Part shown: piece after piece, positions 14,043-21,456 of the stretch
How the letters are laid out: each line of letters starts with the position of its first letter
How positions within the stretch are numbered: position 1 is the first letter of the stretch
Assembly (NCBI GenBank): GCA_035535055.1
Contig: DATLQT010000034.1
Location: forward strand, 1-64,000
Origin: UBA6019 sp035535055
GTDB lineage: Bacteria > Chloroflexota > Dormibacteria > Dormibacterales > Dormibacteraceae
Direction of reading: 5' to 3'
DNA: 64,000 nt
The notes under the pieces: model-generated
The model's database searches: none
What the model was told of the DNA's origin: nothing
What the model saw: the letters and a program-made list of their open reading frames with translations, nothing else
Position numbers and translations under genes: made by a program

Positions 14043-14879
14043 TTATGCCGCTCCCGGCACCAGTGCCTGCGCCTGCGCGGTGAGGCGCTTTTGGTAGAAG
14101 TAGGACAGCCCGAAGACGCCGGCGCCCAGCGCGACTCCCACGACCGCCGCCGCCGCCGCGTGAAGGGGCACCGGGTAGAGGGGGATGAAGGCGGTGACGT
14201 CATCGCCGAGAACGAACGCGGCCGCCAGCGCGGCCGGGGTCAGCAGCGGCAGCAGCTGGAGGCGCTGGAGCACCTCCGGCACCGGCGGCTCGGGGCGCGC
14301 CATCTGACGCTGTCCCATGACAGAGACCGAGCGGACGTAGCGCAGACTGGGCGTCACGCTGATCGCAACCTGGACGACGTTGCCGGGCACCTTGGCCAGC
14401 TTCTCGGGCGGGCAGAGATACTGCTCGGTGCCGCTCCGGGTGCGGATCATCAGCATCCCGAGACCTCGGGAGGTGCTGACCGAGCTGGCCCCGAGAAGCT
14501 GGCCCTGGACGACCAGCGGCTGTGCCCTGCGGTCCTTGAAGGCGAGCCTCACGCCGGGACCGATGAGGCTGACGAGGATCACTATCGGCGCCAGCCAGGC
14601 GACCGCCGCGATGATCTTGACTGGGAGTCCGGTCGGTGCGAGAGGACCCCAGATCAGCTCGGCGATGACCAGCAGGCAGAATACGATCGCCGCCAGGGAG
14701 TAATAGCCGAGGCGGATCACCCACTCGGGGGAGTACCCCTGGAGGAAGCCCCCCGCCTCGACGTAACGCTCTCGTTGCCGCCGCTGCTGGGCTCCGCCCG
14801 GGGGCGCCGAGGAGGCCTTGGGGCGAACCTGGCGCATGGTCTTTTTCACCTGGCGCACCTGTGCGCGCTTCTTGCCCAT
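14043..14879 (-). CDS. Membrane protein of unknown function
   Basis: A 278-residue protein I cannot assign. The N-terminus is very basic (GKKRAQVRQVKKTMRQVRPK). Two hydrophobic segments follow (SLAAIVFCLLVIAELIWG and IIAAVAWLAPIVILVSLIG), then a soluble stretch of about 100 residues rich in beta strands, and two more hydrophobic segments near the end (LLTPAALAAAFVLG and HAAAAAVVGVALGAGVFGLSYF). The soluble part, between membrane pairs, would face the cytoplasm. It is divergent from the helical-repeat gene at 15010 with 130 bases between them, so it may belong functionally with that cluster, but that is a guess. Confidence 0.65.
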   Translation of the reverse strand: MGKKRAQVRQVKKTMRQVRPKASSAPPGGAQQRRQRERYVEAGGFLQGYSPEWVIRLGYYSLAAIVFCLLVIAELIWGPLAPTGLPVKIIAAVAWLAPIVILVSLIGPGVRLAFKDRRAQPLVVQGQLLGASSVSTSRGLGMLMIRTRSGTEQYLCPPEKLAKVPGNVVQVAISVTPSLRYVRSVSVMGQRQMARPEPPVPEVLQRLQLLPLLTPAALAAAFVLGDDVTAFIPLYPVPLHAAAAAVVGVALGAGVFGLSYFYQKRLTAQAQALVPGAA

Positions 14880-15009
14880 CTTGTGGAAGGCAAAGTCTAT
14901 CGACCGTCCGCAAGCCCCGGAATTGGGCTAGGCTTCGGTGGACTGCGCTTCTGCAAGGACGGAAGCCGCTTCGATATGAAGATCAGGATTCGAGGAGCTT
15001 TCAACATCC

Positions 15010-15735
15010 ATGGGTGACTTCGCCACGTCGGTCCCGAGCGCTTCCTCGGCCGCCGTTTACAGGTACGCGGTGGAGCTGGTCGAGGACACCCGGCGAGCCA
15101 ACGAGACCAAGATGGCCGACGCCCGCGACCTTGCGGCGGTCGTCCGGATCGCGGACGAGCCCGCCGCCGACCGGATCCTGGGAGCCGCCGAAGAGGCGTG
15201 CGCCCGTGACCTGCACATCGCGGAGCAGCAGGCAGAAGAGGTGGTCCGCCACGCGCGAAGCGGGATCATGGCGGCCGTCCAGCGCTACGCCCAGGCCCTG
15301 GTCGAGGACGCTCGCAGTGCCGGGCAGAGCCGCCTCGACAAGGCCACCGAGCTGGCCGAGCTGGTCCGGCTGGCCGACGCGAATTCAGCCGACCGCCTGC
15401 TGCAGGCCATCCATACCGTGAATGAGGCCTCGCTCCGGACCGCCGAGCGCCAGGCCAACGGCGTCCTCGAGGCCGCCCAGACACGGCTCACCATGTCCAG
15501 CCGGATCGGCGAGGGATCGCCGTCGCCCTACGCGACCCAGAACGGACCTCCCGTGGCCCCGCTGCCGCCGGTTGCGACCGAGCCGGAGAGGATCATGATC
15601 GGCGAGCCCGACCCCCAGGAACCGAGTTCGGCCCCCCCGGTGCCGTCCTACTATTCATCGCCGGCCAACGGCTCGCCCAGCGAGCCGCGTGCCGACGAGG
15701 CGGACGTCGACCGCTTCCGCCCGGAGGGGTCATAG
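15010..15735 (+). CDS. Alpha-helical tandem-repeat protein, first of an uncharacterised cluster
   Basis: A 241-residue protein of unknown family. Residues about 14-87 and 88-161 are two copies of one helical unit; compare AAVYRYAVELVED with AAVQRYAQALVED, and RIADEPAADRIL with RLADANSADRLL. The composition is Ala, Glu, Arg and Gln rich with no membrane segment. The C-terminal 75 residues are Pro/Ser-rich and probably disordered. ATG 15010 follows a GAGGAG at 14993-14998 by about 11 bases. A paralogue with the same unit lies immediately downstream, and all following genes to 18225 are closely packed, so this looks like the first gene of an operon. Confidence 0.7.
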   Translation: MGDFATSVPSASSAAVYRYAVELVEDTRRANETKMADARDLAAVVRIADEPAADRILGAAEEACARDLHIAEQQAEEVVRHARSGIMAAVQRYAQALVEDARSAGQSRLDKATELAELVRLADANSADRLLQAIHTVNEASLRTAERQANGVLEAAQTRLTMSSRIGEGSPSPYATQNGPPVAPLPPVATEPERIMIGEPDPQEPSSAPPVPSYYSSPANGSPSEPRADEADVDRFRPEGS

Positions 15736-15761
15736 GCAGGAGCCCGTAGGAGAGAGCAGAC

Positions 15762-16412
15762 ATGAGCCAACCTTCCCAGGGCCGGGTTCTCCAGGAGGTT
15801 GCTCGCCGTCTTGCCGAGGTTTTCGCCGTCGCGTCGGCGATGGTGGCCGCGGCCGAGGAACGAAACCGGGTCAGGGAAGCCGAGACGGCACGAATCGCCG
15901 AGGTTCTCGGCCGGGCCGACAACTCCAGCCGGCGGCGGGTGATGACGGCTCGCCGGGCGGCCAGCGCCGCTGAACTGCAGGCGGCCCAGGCGCTGGCGGA
16001 CGAGATGCGCTACCAGGCCGGGTCTCGCGCCCTGGCCGCCGTCCACCGCTACGCCGGCACGTTGACGCGAGAGGCGGAGGAGGGCAACACCCTGGGCCGG
16101 CAGCGCCTCGGCGAACTGGGCGAGATGCTGGGCCGCCTCGATCGCAGCCAGGCCCGCTCGCTGCTCGAGGTCGTGGAGAAGGCCGAGGCCGAGCGGCTGG
16201 CCAGCGCGCAACGCCAGGCGTCGGACCTGTCCGCCCAGATCCAGGAAGCCATCGGAGCGCTGCCGGCGCCACCTCTCGAGTTCGACGACGCGCGCCCGCG
16301 CTCGCGTAAGAATCGCCGCCGGGCGCGCAAGGAGACGCGAGCCGCCGAGGTCGTGGACGACCCGGGCCAGGTGGTCCACCTCGACCCCGCCCGTCGCCGT
16401 AGCGCGACCTAG
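15762..16412 (+). CDS. Alpha-helical repeat protein, paralogue of its upstream neighbour
   Basis: A 216-residue protein related to the gene before it. Residues about 10-88 and 90-163 form two helical units; the second begins AAVHRYAGTLTRE and matches the YRYAVELVED unit of the upstream protein. The C-terminus has a strongly basic patch (SRKNRRRARKETR) that could bind nucleic acid or an acidic partner. A good AGGAGAGA lies eight bases before ATG 15762. Shared repeats and a 26-base gap suggest the two proteins assemble together, possibly as a coiled-coil scaffold. The function is unknown. Confidence 0.7.
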   Translation: MSQPSQGRVLQEVARRLAEVFAVASAMVAAAEERNRVREAETARIAEVLGRADNSSRRRVMTARRAASAAELQAAQALADEMRYQAGSRALAAVHRYAGTLTREAEEGNTLGRQRLGELGEMLGRLDRSQARSLLEVVEKAEAERLASAQRQASDLSAQIQEAIGALPAPPLEFDDARPRSRKNRRRARKETRAAEVVDDPGQVVHLDPARRRSAT

Positions 16413-16420
16413 CGGGGACC

Positions 16421-17533
16421 GTGACCGGGACCCTCTTGACCACCGTCGAGGTGGCGGAACGGCTCGGCCTGAGCGGTGCCGCCGTGGCCCAGGCCGTGAG
16501 GACCGGCGCCCTCCAGCCCGCCGCCCGAACGGCAGAGGACTTCCTCTTCTCCGAGCGTGCCGTCGCCGCCTTCGCCGAGCGCCGGGCGCGGGCCGCCGCG
16601 TCTCCCCTGCAGGCGCCTGCAGCCAGTTCTCGGACCGAGTGGACGGGGGACGTGGACCGGCTCAACTCCTGGTTGCGAGACCTGACCGATGCCATGCCCG
16701 GCCGGCGCCCCGACCAGACCATCGCCCTCGGAGCGAGCGCCTCCGCGCCGGAAGCTCCACCGCCGAGCGCCGCGCCGCCAGCAGCTGCAGCGCCGACAAC
16801 GCCGCCTGCTCCCGCGGTACTGGCCGACTTTCAACGCCCGTCCCCGCCACCTACGGCCCCTCCCGCGCCGGTTGCAGAGCTCGGGTTGCCGCCGCGGCCG
16901 GTACCCGAACCCGAGCCACCTCCCGTAGTCGAGCCGGAGCCCGCGCCCCCGGCAAAACCAGAGCGAGAGCCCGTCCCCGAGCCGGAGCCCAAGCCGGATC
17001 CCCAGCCAGAGCCGGAGACGGTCCCCGAGCCCAACCCGGTCGTGGACGCGGCTCCCCCGGCGCCGCAGCCCGCGCCGGAGCCCGCACCCGAGCCGGCGCC
17101 CCAGCGGGCGGCCCAGCTCACGCCAGAGCCCGCACCCCAGCCGGCGGCCCAGGCCGAACCGGAAGCCGCGCCCGAGCCAGCGCCCGTCGTCGACGCCGCC
17201 TCTTCCACCCCCGAGCCTGGGCCCGAACCCGGCCCGCTGCCCGCCGCCGAACCCGAGCTGATCCTCGCCGCGCCGATCCAGCCCGCGCCGAGCTCGGGGC
17301 TCTCCCGGCAGGCGATCCTCGTCATCGAGCCGATCAACAAGTTCCGCGTCCTCCGCGAAGTCGCCGACCGCCTGAGCGCGGTGCCGGGGATCACCGACGC
17401 CCGCCTGGAGCGCCTGGAGTCGGGCCTGGCCACCTACCGGGTCAGCTTCGGCGACACGCAGCCGAACGGTGAAGCGATCGCCGGGGCACTCGCCCCGCTG
17501 GGGCTCCAGGTGATGCTGGTCGACTCGCAGTGA
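16421..17533 (+). CDS. HTH (excisionase/MerR-like) protein with Pro-rich linker and C-terminal alpha/beta domain
   Basis: A 370-residue three-part protein. Residues 1-50 resemble a winged helix-turn-helix of the excisionase/MerR type (LLTTVEVAERLGLSGAAVAQ, then AEDFLFSERAVAAFAERR). Residues about 85-290 are a low-complexity Pro-Glu-Ala linker with many PEP/PEPAP units. Residues about 298-370 are a small domain, LVIEPINKFRVLREVADRL...PGI, that matches the C-terminal domain of the protein at 9401-10120. A DNA-binding head, a long flexible arm and a small interaction domain suggest a tethering or partition-like role, which is inference. GTG 16421 follows the upstream stop by eight bases; its own stop overlaps the next start (GTGA). 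Confidence 0.7.
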   Translation: MTGTLLTTVEVAERLGLSGAAVAQAVRTGALQPAARTAEDFLFSERAVAAFAERRARAAASPLQAPAASSRTEWTGDVDRLNSWLRDLTDAMPGRRPDQTIALGASASAPEAPPPSAAPPAAAAPTTPPAPAVLADFQRPSPPPTAPPAPVAELGLPPRPVPEPEPPPVVEPEPAPPAKPEREPVPEPEPKPDPQPEPETVPEPNPVVDAAPPAPQPAPEPAPEPAPQRAAQLTPEPAPQPAAQAEPEAAPEPAPVVDAASSTPEPGPEPGPLPAAEPELILAAPIQPAPSSGLSRQAILVIEPINKFRVLREVADRLSAVPGITDARLERLESGLATYRVSFGDTQPNGEAIAGALAPLGLQVMLVDSQ

Positions 17534-18225
17534 GGCGCCTGCGCCTGGGCCCGATGCTGGGCGCCACCGTCGCCGGACTGGTCGGCGGCGCCGTCTTCGC
17601 CTCGGTCCTGCTCCTGGTCGTAACGCCCAGCGCCGGGCCGACCTACTGGGCGGCCGTGGCCATCGCCACCGCCGTCTCCCTCGGCGCCGCCCTCGGCAGC
17701 CAGGTCGTCGGCGCCCTCCAGCCGCCGCCTCCAGCCGAGGAGGGGATGACCTACGCGCTGAGCTTTTCCGCCGCACCGCCTGGCGGCCTGATGCCGACGG
17801 CGGAGGCGATGGTCCGCTTCGACGAGGAGCTCCGGCTGGCCGCGGAATATGGCCGGCCGCTCTGCGTCGCCCTGGTCGGCCTCGACCCCGCGGAGGGCGT
17901 CGAGGCGACGGACGCCCTGGAGGCGCTCCGTCAGCTCAGCGCCGGCGCGGTCCGCAAGCAAGACGTGGTCACCGACCGGGGATCGGCCGAGGTCCTGTTG
18001 ATGCTGCTGGAGACGACCTACTCGGCGGGCTGGGTGGTGATGGAGCGCATTCACCACCGCGTCTCGGCAGTGGGCGTCGGGGCCCTCCGCTGCGTGCTGG
18101 TGGCGCCGGGCGAGACCGATACCCTGCGCGAGGTGCTCGACGAGCTCGACAGCGGCCTCGAGGCGTGTCGCGACATGGACGTCCACTTCGCCGATCCGAC
18201 CAAGCTGCTCGCCCCCGCCCGCTAG
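17530..18225 (+). CDS. Two-TM protein with degenerate GGDEF-like domain
   Basis: A 231-residue membrane protein. Two membrane helices (residues about 8-30 and 38-60) precede a cytoplasmic region whose start, VRFDEELRLAAEYGRPLCVALVGLD, is the hallmark first helix and strand of GGDEF domains. The rest keeps the fold pattern (LRQLSAGAVRKQDVVTDRGSAEVLLMLLETT), but the GGDEF sequence itself is replaced by RGSAEVL, so it cannot make c-di-GMP. It may sense a nucleotide or act as a dimerisation module. The GTGA overlap couples it to the HTH protein gene. It closes the 15010-18225 cluster. Confidence 0.72.
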   Translation: MRRLRLGPMLGATVAGLVGGAVFASVLLLVVTPSAGPTYWAAVAIATAVSLGAALGSQVVGALQPPPPAEEGMTYALSFSAAPPGGLMPTAEAMVRFDEELRLAAEYGRPLCVALVGLDPAEGVEATDALEALRQLSAGAVRKQDVVTDRGSAEVLLMLLETTYSAGWVVMERIHHRVSAVGVGALRCVLVAPGETDTLREVLDELDSGLEACRDMDVHFADPTKLLAPAR

Positions 18226-18543
18226 GTGAACAGCGTGCCCGAGAGTTGCCCGCTCTGCCGGGCCGAGCGGATCTCGCGCTGGTACTACGAGTCGGAGCTC
18301 TGCTGGATCGCCGACTGTCAGATCTGCTCGACCCCGATGGTCGTTTGGCGCAGCCACGGGATGCCCGACGAGCCCACCCGCCAGGCCATGCGCGACGAGC
18401 TTGCCCGGGTGGCGGCAAAGGAGTACCCGGAGGGCTGGTGGTTCGACCCCGTCATGCGGCAGATCCCGGACCACTTCCATTGCCATGCGAGACCCAAGAA
18501 CGGGTTCTTCGGGCCGCGGAAAAGTAGCCAACCCACCACCTGA
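18226..18543 (+). CDS. Small Cys/His-rich conserved-looking protein
   Basis: A 105-residue protein with CPLC near residue 8 and a second CQIC-type pair near residue 31, followed by PMVVWRSHG and, towards the end, the His-rich DHFHCHARP. The two Cys-x-x-Cys pairs look like a zinc ribbon, and the last motif could add metal ligands or resemble a HIT-like phosphate loop. I do not know its function. It starts at GTG 18226 directly after the preceding stop; GTG 18235 is an alternative start. The stop codon lies within a perfect hairpin (18534-18552). Confidence 0.65.
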   Translation: MNSVPESCPLCRAERISRWYYESELCWIADCQICSTPMVVWRSHGMPDEPTRQAMRDELARVAAKEYPEGWWFDPVMRQIPDHFHCHARPKNGFFGPRKSSQPTT

Positions 18544-18552
18544 GCGGTGGTG
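18534..18552 (+). other. Hairpin spanning a stop codon
   Basis: CACCACC (18534-18540) and GGTGGTG (18546-18552) form a perfect 7-bp stem with a five-base loop that includes the TGA stop of the Cys/His-rich gene. No T-run follows, so it is a possible Rho-assisted terminator or mRNA end rather than a clear intrinsic terminator before ku. Confidence 0.4.
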
Positions 18553-18647
18553 CTAATCTCCGCTCGCCCATACTGAAAGGTAGAAGCAAGTACTCGGGCG
18601 GCTAAAGCACAAGTGCGTGTCCCGTCCGCCAGGAGGTAAGGCCTCAG

Positions 18648-19487
18648 ATGCCAAGAGCGATCTGGAGTGGCGCCATCAGTTTCGGGCTGGTCAACGTACC
18701 CATCAAGCTGTTCACCGCAACCTCGCAGAAGGACGTCCGCTTTCACCAGCTCCACGACAAGGACGGCGCGCGGATCCAGCAGAAGCGCGTCTGCAGCAAG
18801 GACGGTGAGGAGGTCCCGCTCGAGCACATCGTCAAGGGCTATGAGGTCTCCCGCGACCAGTACGTCGTGGTCACGCCCGAAGAGCTGGAGGCGCTCGATC
18901 CCAAGGCCTCCCGGACCGTCGACATCCAGGAGTTCGTGGACCTCGACGAGATCGACCCGGTCTACTTCGACTCGACCTATTACATGGTCCCCGAGAAGGG
19001 CGCGGCGAAGGCCTATGCGCTGCTGCTGGAGGCGATGCGAGCCTCCAAGAAGGTGGCCATCGCCCGCGTCGTGCTGCGCCAAAAGCAGCACTTGGTCGCG
19101 CTCCGGCCCCTCAACAACGCGCTCTCGATGGAGACCATGCTCTACGCCGACGAGGTCGTCGGCACCGATAGCCTGGAAGGCCTTCCCGAGGACGTCGAGG
19201 TCACCGACCGCGAGCTCAAGATGGCTCAGCAGCTCATCGAATCGCTGGCCGACGACTTCAAGCCCGAGCGCTACAAAGACGACTACCGGGAGCGGGTGCT
19301 GGGCATGATCGAGCGGAAAGCCGAGGGGCAGGAGCTCGTCGTCGCCGACGAGGAGGAGGAGCAGGCCCCCGTGGTGGACCTGATGGCCGCCCTCGAGGCC
19401 AGCCTCGCCGCGGCCAAGGTGCGGCGGGAGGTCGAGCCCGCCGAGGAGACGCCGGCCAAGCCCGCACGCCGGCGCAGGAGCGCCTGA
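18648..19487 (+). CDS. ku: Ku homodimeric DNA end-binding protein
   Basis: A 279-residue bacterial Ku, the ring protein that binds double-strand DNA ends and recruits LigD in non-homologous end joining. It begins PRAIWSGAISFGLVNVPIKL, the conserved Ku opening, and has the typical RPLNNALSMETMLYADEV and ELKMAQQLIESL segments that form the bridge. The C-terminal 40 residues are charged and end in a basic tail (KPARRRRSA), as in many bacterial Ku proteins. A strong AGGAGGT lies nine bases before ATG 18648. It overlaps the polymerase gene, giving a compact two-gene NHEJ operon. Confidence 0.95.
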   Translation: MPRAIWSGAISFGLVNVPIKLFTATSQKDVRFHQLHDKDGARIQQKRVCSKDGEEVPLEHIVKGYEVSRDQYVVVTPEELEALDPKASRTVDIQEFVDLDEIDPVYFDSTYYMVPEKGAAKAYALLLEAMRASKKVAIARVVLRQKQHLVALRPLNNALSMETMLYADEVVGTDSLEGLPEDVEVTDRELKMAQQLIESLADDFKPERYKDDYRERVLGMIERKAEGQELVVADEEEEQAPVVDLMAALEASLAAAKVRREVEPAEETPAKPARRRRSA

Positions 19488-20455
19488 TCCCCGACTCGAA
19501 GACCGTCGACGTCGTCGTCGAGGAGCGAAAGCTCAAGCTCTCCAACCTGCAGAAGGTCCTCTACCCGCAGGCCGGCTTCACCAAGGCGCAGGTGATCGAC
19601 TACTACACGCGGATCGCGCCCGCGGTGCTTCCCCACCTCCGCGACCGAGCCCTGACCCTCAAGCGCTACCCGAACGGGGTGGACGCCCCTTACTTCTACG
19701 AGAAGCGGAGTCCGGAGCACCGCCCGGAGTGGGTGAAGACCAGCCCCGTCTGGAGCGTCGGCAAAGGGCGGGACATCCAGTTCACGGTCTGCAACGACCT
19801 GCCCACACTGGTCTGGCTGGCCAACCTGGCCGACCTCGAGCTCCACACCAACCTGTCGCTGGTCAGCGACTTCCTGCAGCCGACCATGATGGTCTTCGAC
19901 CTCGACCCGGGCCCGCCGGCAAGCATCGTGGATTGCTGCCGGGTCGGGCTCTGGATCCGGGAGATCTTCACCCAGCTCGAGATCGAGGTCTTCGCGAAGA
20001 CCTCGGGCTCGAAGGGCCTCCAGCTCTACATCCCGCTCAACACGCCGGTCACCTACGAGGAGACCAAGGCGATGTCGCATGCGATCGCGGAGCTGCTCCA
20101 AGAACAGCACCCGGAGCTGGTGCTGTCGAAGATGAGCAGGAGCGCGCGCGAGGGCAAGGTCTTTGTCGACTGGAGCCAGAACGACCGTATCAAGACCACC
20201 GTCGGCGTCTACTCGCTGCGGGCGAAGGACCAGCCGACGGTCTCCACCCCCGTCAGCTGGGAGGAGGTCGAGGAGTGCCTCGACCGCGGTGAGCCCGCCT
20301 TTCTGAGCTTCCTCAGCGATGAGGTGCTGGCGCGATATGGAGAGTTGGGCGACCTTTTCGCGCCCGTCCTGACCGTCCAGCAGAGGCTTCCCGCCCTCGA
20401 CGGCTTCGGGTCTAAGCCGGCTCGCAAGAGGGCCGCACGGACCCGAACCCGATAG
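19484..20455 (+). CDS. ligD: LigD-type NHEJ polymerase/primase domain protein (probable CTG start)
   Basis: About 323 residues forming a stand-alone LigD polymerase domain, an archaeo-eukaryotic-primase-type enzyme that fills gaps at broken ends. Visible motifs include LKLSNLQKVLYPQAGFTK, the catalytic MVFDLDPGPP, SGSKGLQLYIPL and KMSRSAREGKVFVDWSQN. No ATP-dependent ligase or phosphoesterase domain is attached, so a separate ligase must act with it. The first ATG/GTG/TTG in frame (GTG 19592) would delete the conserved N-terminus. CTG 19484, overlapping the ku stop as CTGA after an AGGAG, or ATC 19487, is the likely start. Confidence 0.9.
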   Translation: MIPDSKTVDVVVEERKLKLSNLQKVLYPQAGFTKAQVIDYYTRIAPAVLPHLRDRALTLKRYPNGVDAPYFYEKRSPEHRPEWVKTSPVWSVGKGRDIQFTVCNDLPTLVWLANLADLELHTNLSLVSDFLQPTMMVFDLDPGPPASIVDCCRVGLWIREIFTQLEIEVFAKTSGSKGLQLYIPLNTPVTYEETKAMSHAIAELLQEQHPELVLSKMSRSAREGKVFVDWSQNDRIKTTVGVYSLRAKDQPTVSTPVSWEEVEECLDRGEPAFLSFLSDEVLARYGELGDLFAPVLTVQQRLPALDGFGSKPARKRAARTRTR

Positions 20456-20570
20456 CTGACAGCGACCTGAACCGGTTCCGGACCAGCGGACTTACTTATT
20501 TACGGGCTGTCGGTTAGGCCCTAAGCTCCCCCCAGTTCACCTCGAGACGAATCCGAAATGTCGGTGATTT

Positions 20571-20641
20571 GTCGGTGCAGTGGCGGACGATCGCCACGGT
20601 CAGATCCGGAAGAGGCTCTCCCGAGCCCTCTGACCACCGAC
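20571..20641 (+). ncRNA. Putative structured 5' leader RNA of the SipW/TasA-like cluster
   Basis: The 265-base gap before the first secreted-protein gene folds into a compact three-way junction. P1 is GTCGGT/ACCGAC (20571-20576 with 20636-20641). P2 is GTGGCG/CGCCAC (20580-20585 with 20592-20597, loop GACGAT). P3 is GGTCAGA/TCTGACC (20598-20604 with 20629-20635), capped by GGCTC/GAGCC. All these stems are perfect. Upstream, TTAGGCCCTAA (20514-20524) is an inverted repeat that could be an operator. I do not recognise a known riboswitch class. The start codon at 20721 lies 80 bases downstream, preceded by AAGGAGGAA. Confidence 0.4.
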
Positions 20642-20720
20642 GAAAGATCGTCAAACAGGCGTTAGAAAGGCCAGGCGCCGCGAGCGTCAATCAAGAAAGG
20701 CCAAGGAGGAAATCGTAGAA

Positions 20721-21413
20721 GTGAGCAAGGTCAAACGGCTACTCGTGGGGATGCTGATCGTGGGAGCCATCACTGCGGCTACCGCGACCGGCACCTTCGC
20801 GACCTTCAACGCATCGACAAGCAACAACGGGACCATCACCAGCGGCACCCTGCTGCTGGGCAACAGCGCCAACGGCGGAACCGCCTGCATTTCGACGGCC
20901 GACACCGGCGCGGCCAACACCATCACGGCCGGCAACAGCAACGCCTGTGGCGTGCTGTTCACCAGCAACCTCAATCCGACCGGGTCGACCACCGCGTACT
21001 TGGACCTGACCAATGACGGCAACTTCAATGCCGCCACTTCGAGCCTGACGGTCAGCGCCTGCTCATCGACCCAGCACAACGTCACCATCAACGGCCACAC
21101 CTTCGGAGGCGACCCCGCCCGGGTGCCCCTCTGCAACCAGCTCCAGCCCGTCATCGCCGAGGTCACGACCTCCAATGGGTCGACGCTGGCCGCCTCAGGC
21201 TGCTATGTCGGAACCGCCAGCGGGACGACCCCGCTCACCGGCTGCAGCTACAGCCCGACGGTCACCGGCGCCGCCGGCAGCTATGCACTGGGCGCGTGGA
21301 ATGCCGCCGTAACCCGGCACTTCGTGGTCTACGTCAACTTCCCCGACACCACCGACAACGGCTACCAGGGACAGAACGCCGCGCTGACTCTCACCTGGAC
21401 CCTGAACCAGTAA
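20721..21413 (+). CDS. TasA/camelysin-like secreted protein 1
   Basis: A 230-residue exported protein. A short basic N-terminus and hydrophobic core lead into GTFATFNAST (GTFATFN at residues 24-30), the motif of signal peptides cleaved by SipW-type signal peptidases. The mature part is Thr/Ser/Asn/Gly rich, beta-strand in character, with paired cysteines (ACIST, NACGV, SACSS, PLCNQ) and a final AALTLTWTLNQ strand. TasA-like proteins form extracellular fibres and camelysins are cell-surface proteins; which applies here is unknown. GTG 20721 has an AAGGAGGAA about ten bases upstream. It is the first of seven genes that include their own signal peptidase. Confidence 0.8.
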   Translation: MSKVKRLLVGMLIVGAITAATATGTFATFNASTSNNGTITSGTLLLGNSANGGTACISTADTGAANTITAGNSNACGVLFTSNLNPTGSTTAYLDLTNDGNFNAATSSLTVSACSSTQHNVTINGHTFGGDPARVPLCNQLQPVIAEVTTSNGSTLAASGCYVGTASGTTPLTGCSYSPTVTGAAGSYALGAWNAAVTRHFVVYVNFPDTTDNGYQGQNAALTLTWTLNQ

Positions 21414-21456
21414 CCGAATAACCAATACGCCCAAAGCGAAAGTAAAAAAGAACGAT

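Noticed and set aside
14976..15017. A 13-codon frame overlapping the start of the first helical-repeat gene
   Set aside because: It resembles a leader peptide in position, but has no ribosome-binding site of its own, no biased codons and no adjoining terminator.
16900..17260. Dense short repeats of CCGGAGCCC type that look like a DNA repeat array
   Set aside because: They encode the Pro-Glu-Ala linker of the HTH protein in one frame and have no regular period, so they are coding low complexity, not a CRISPR or satellite.
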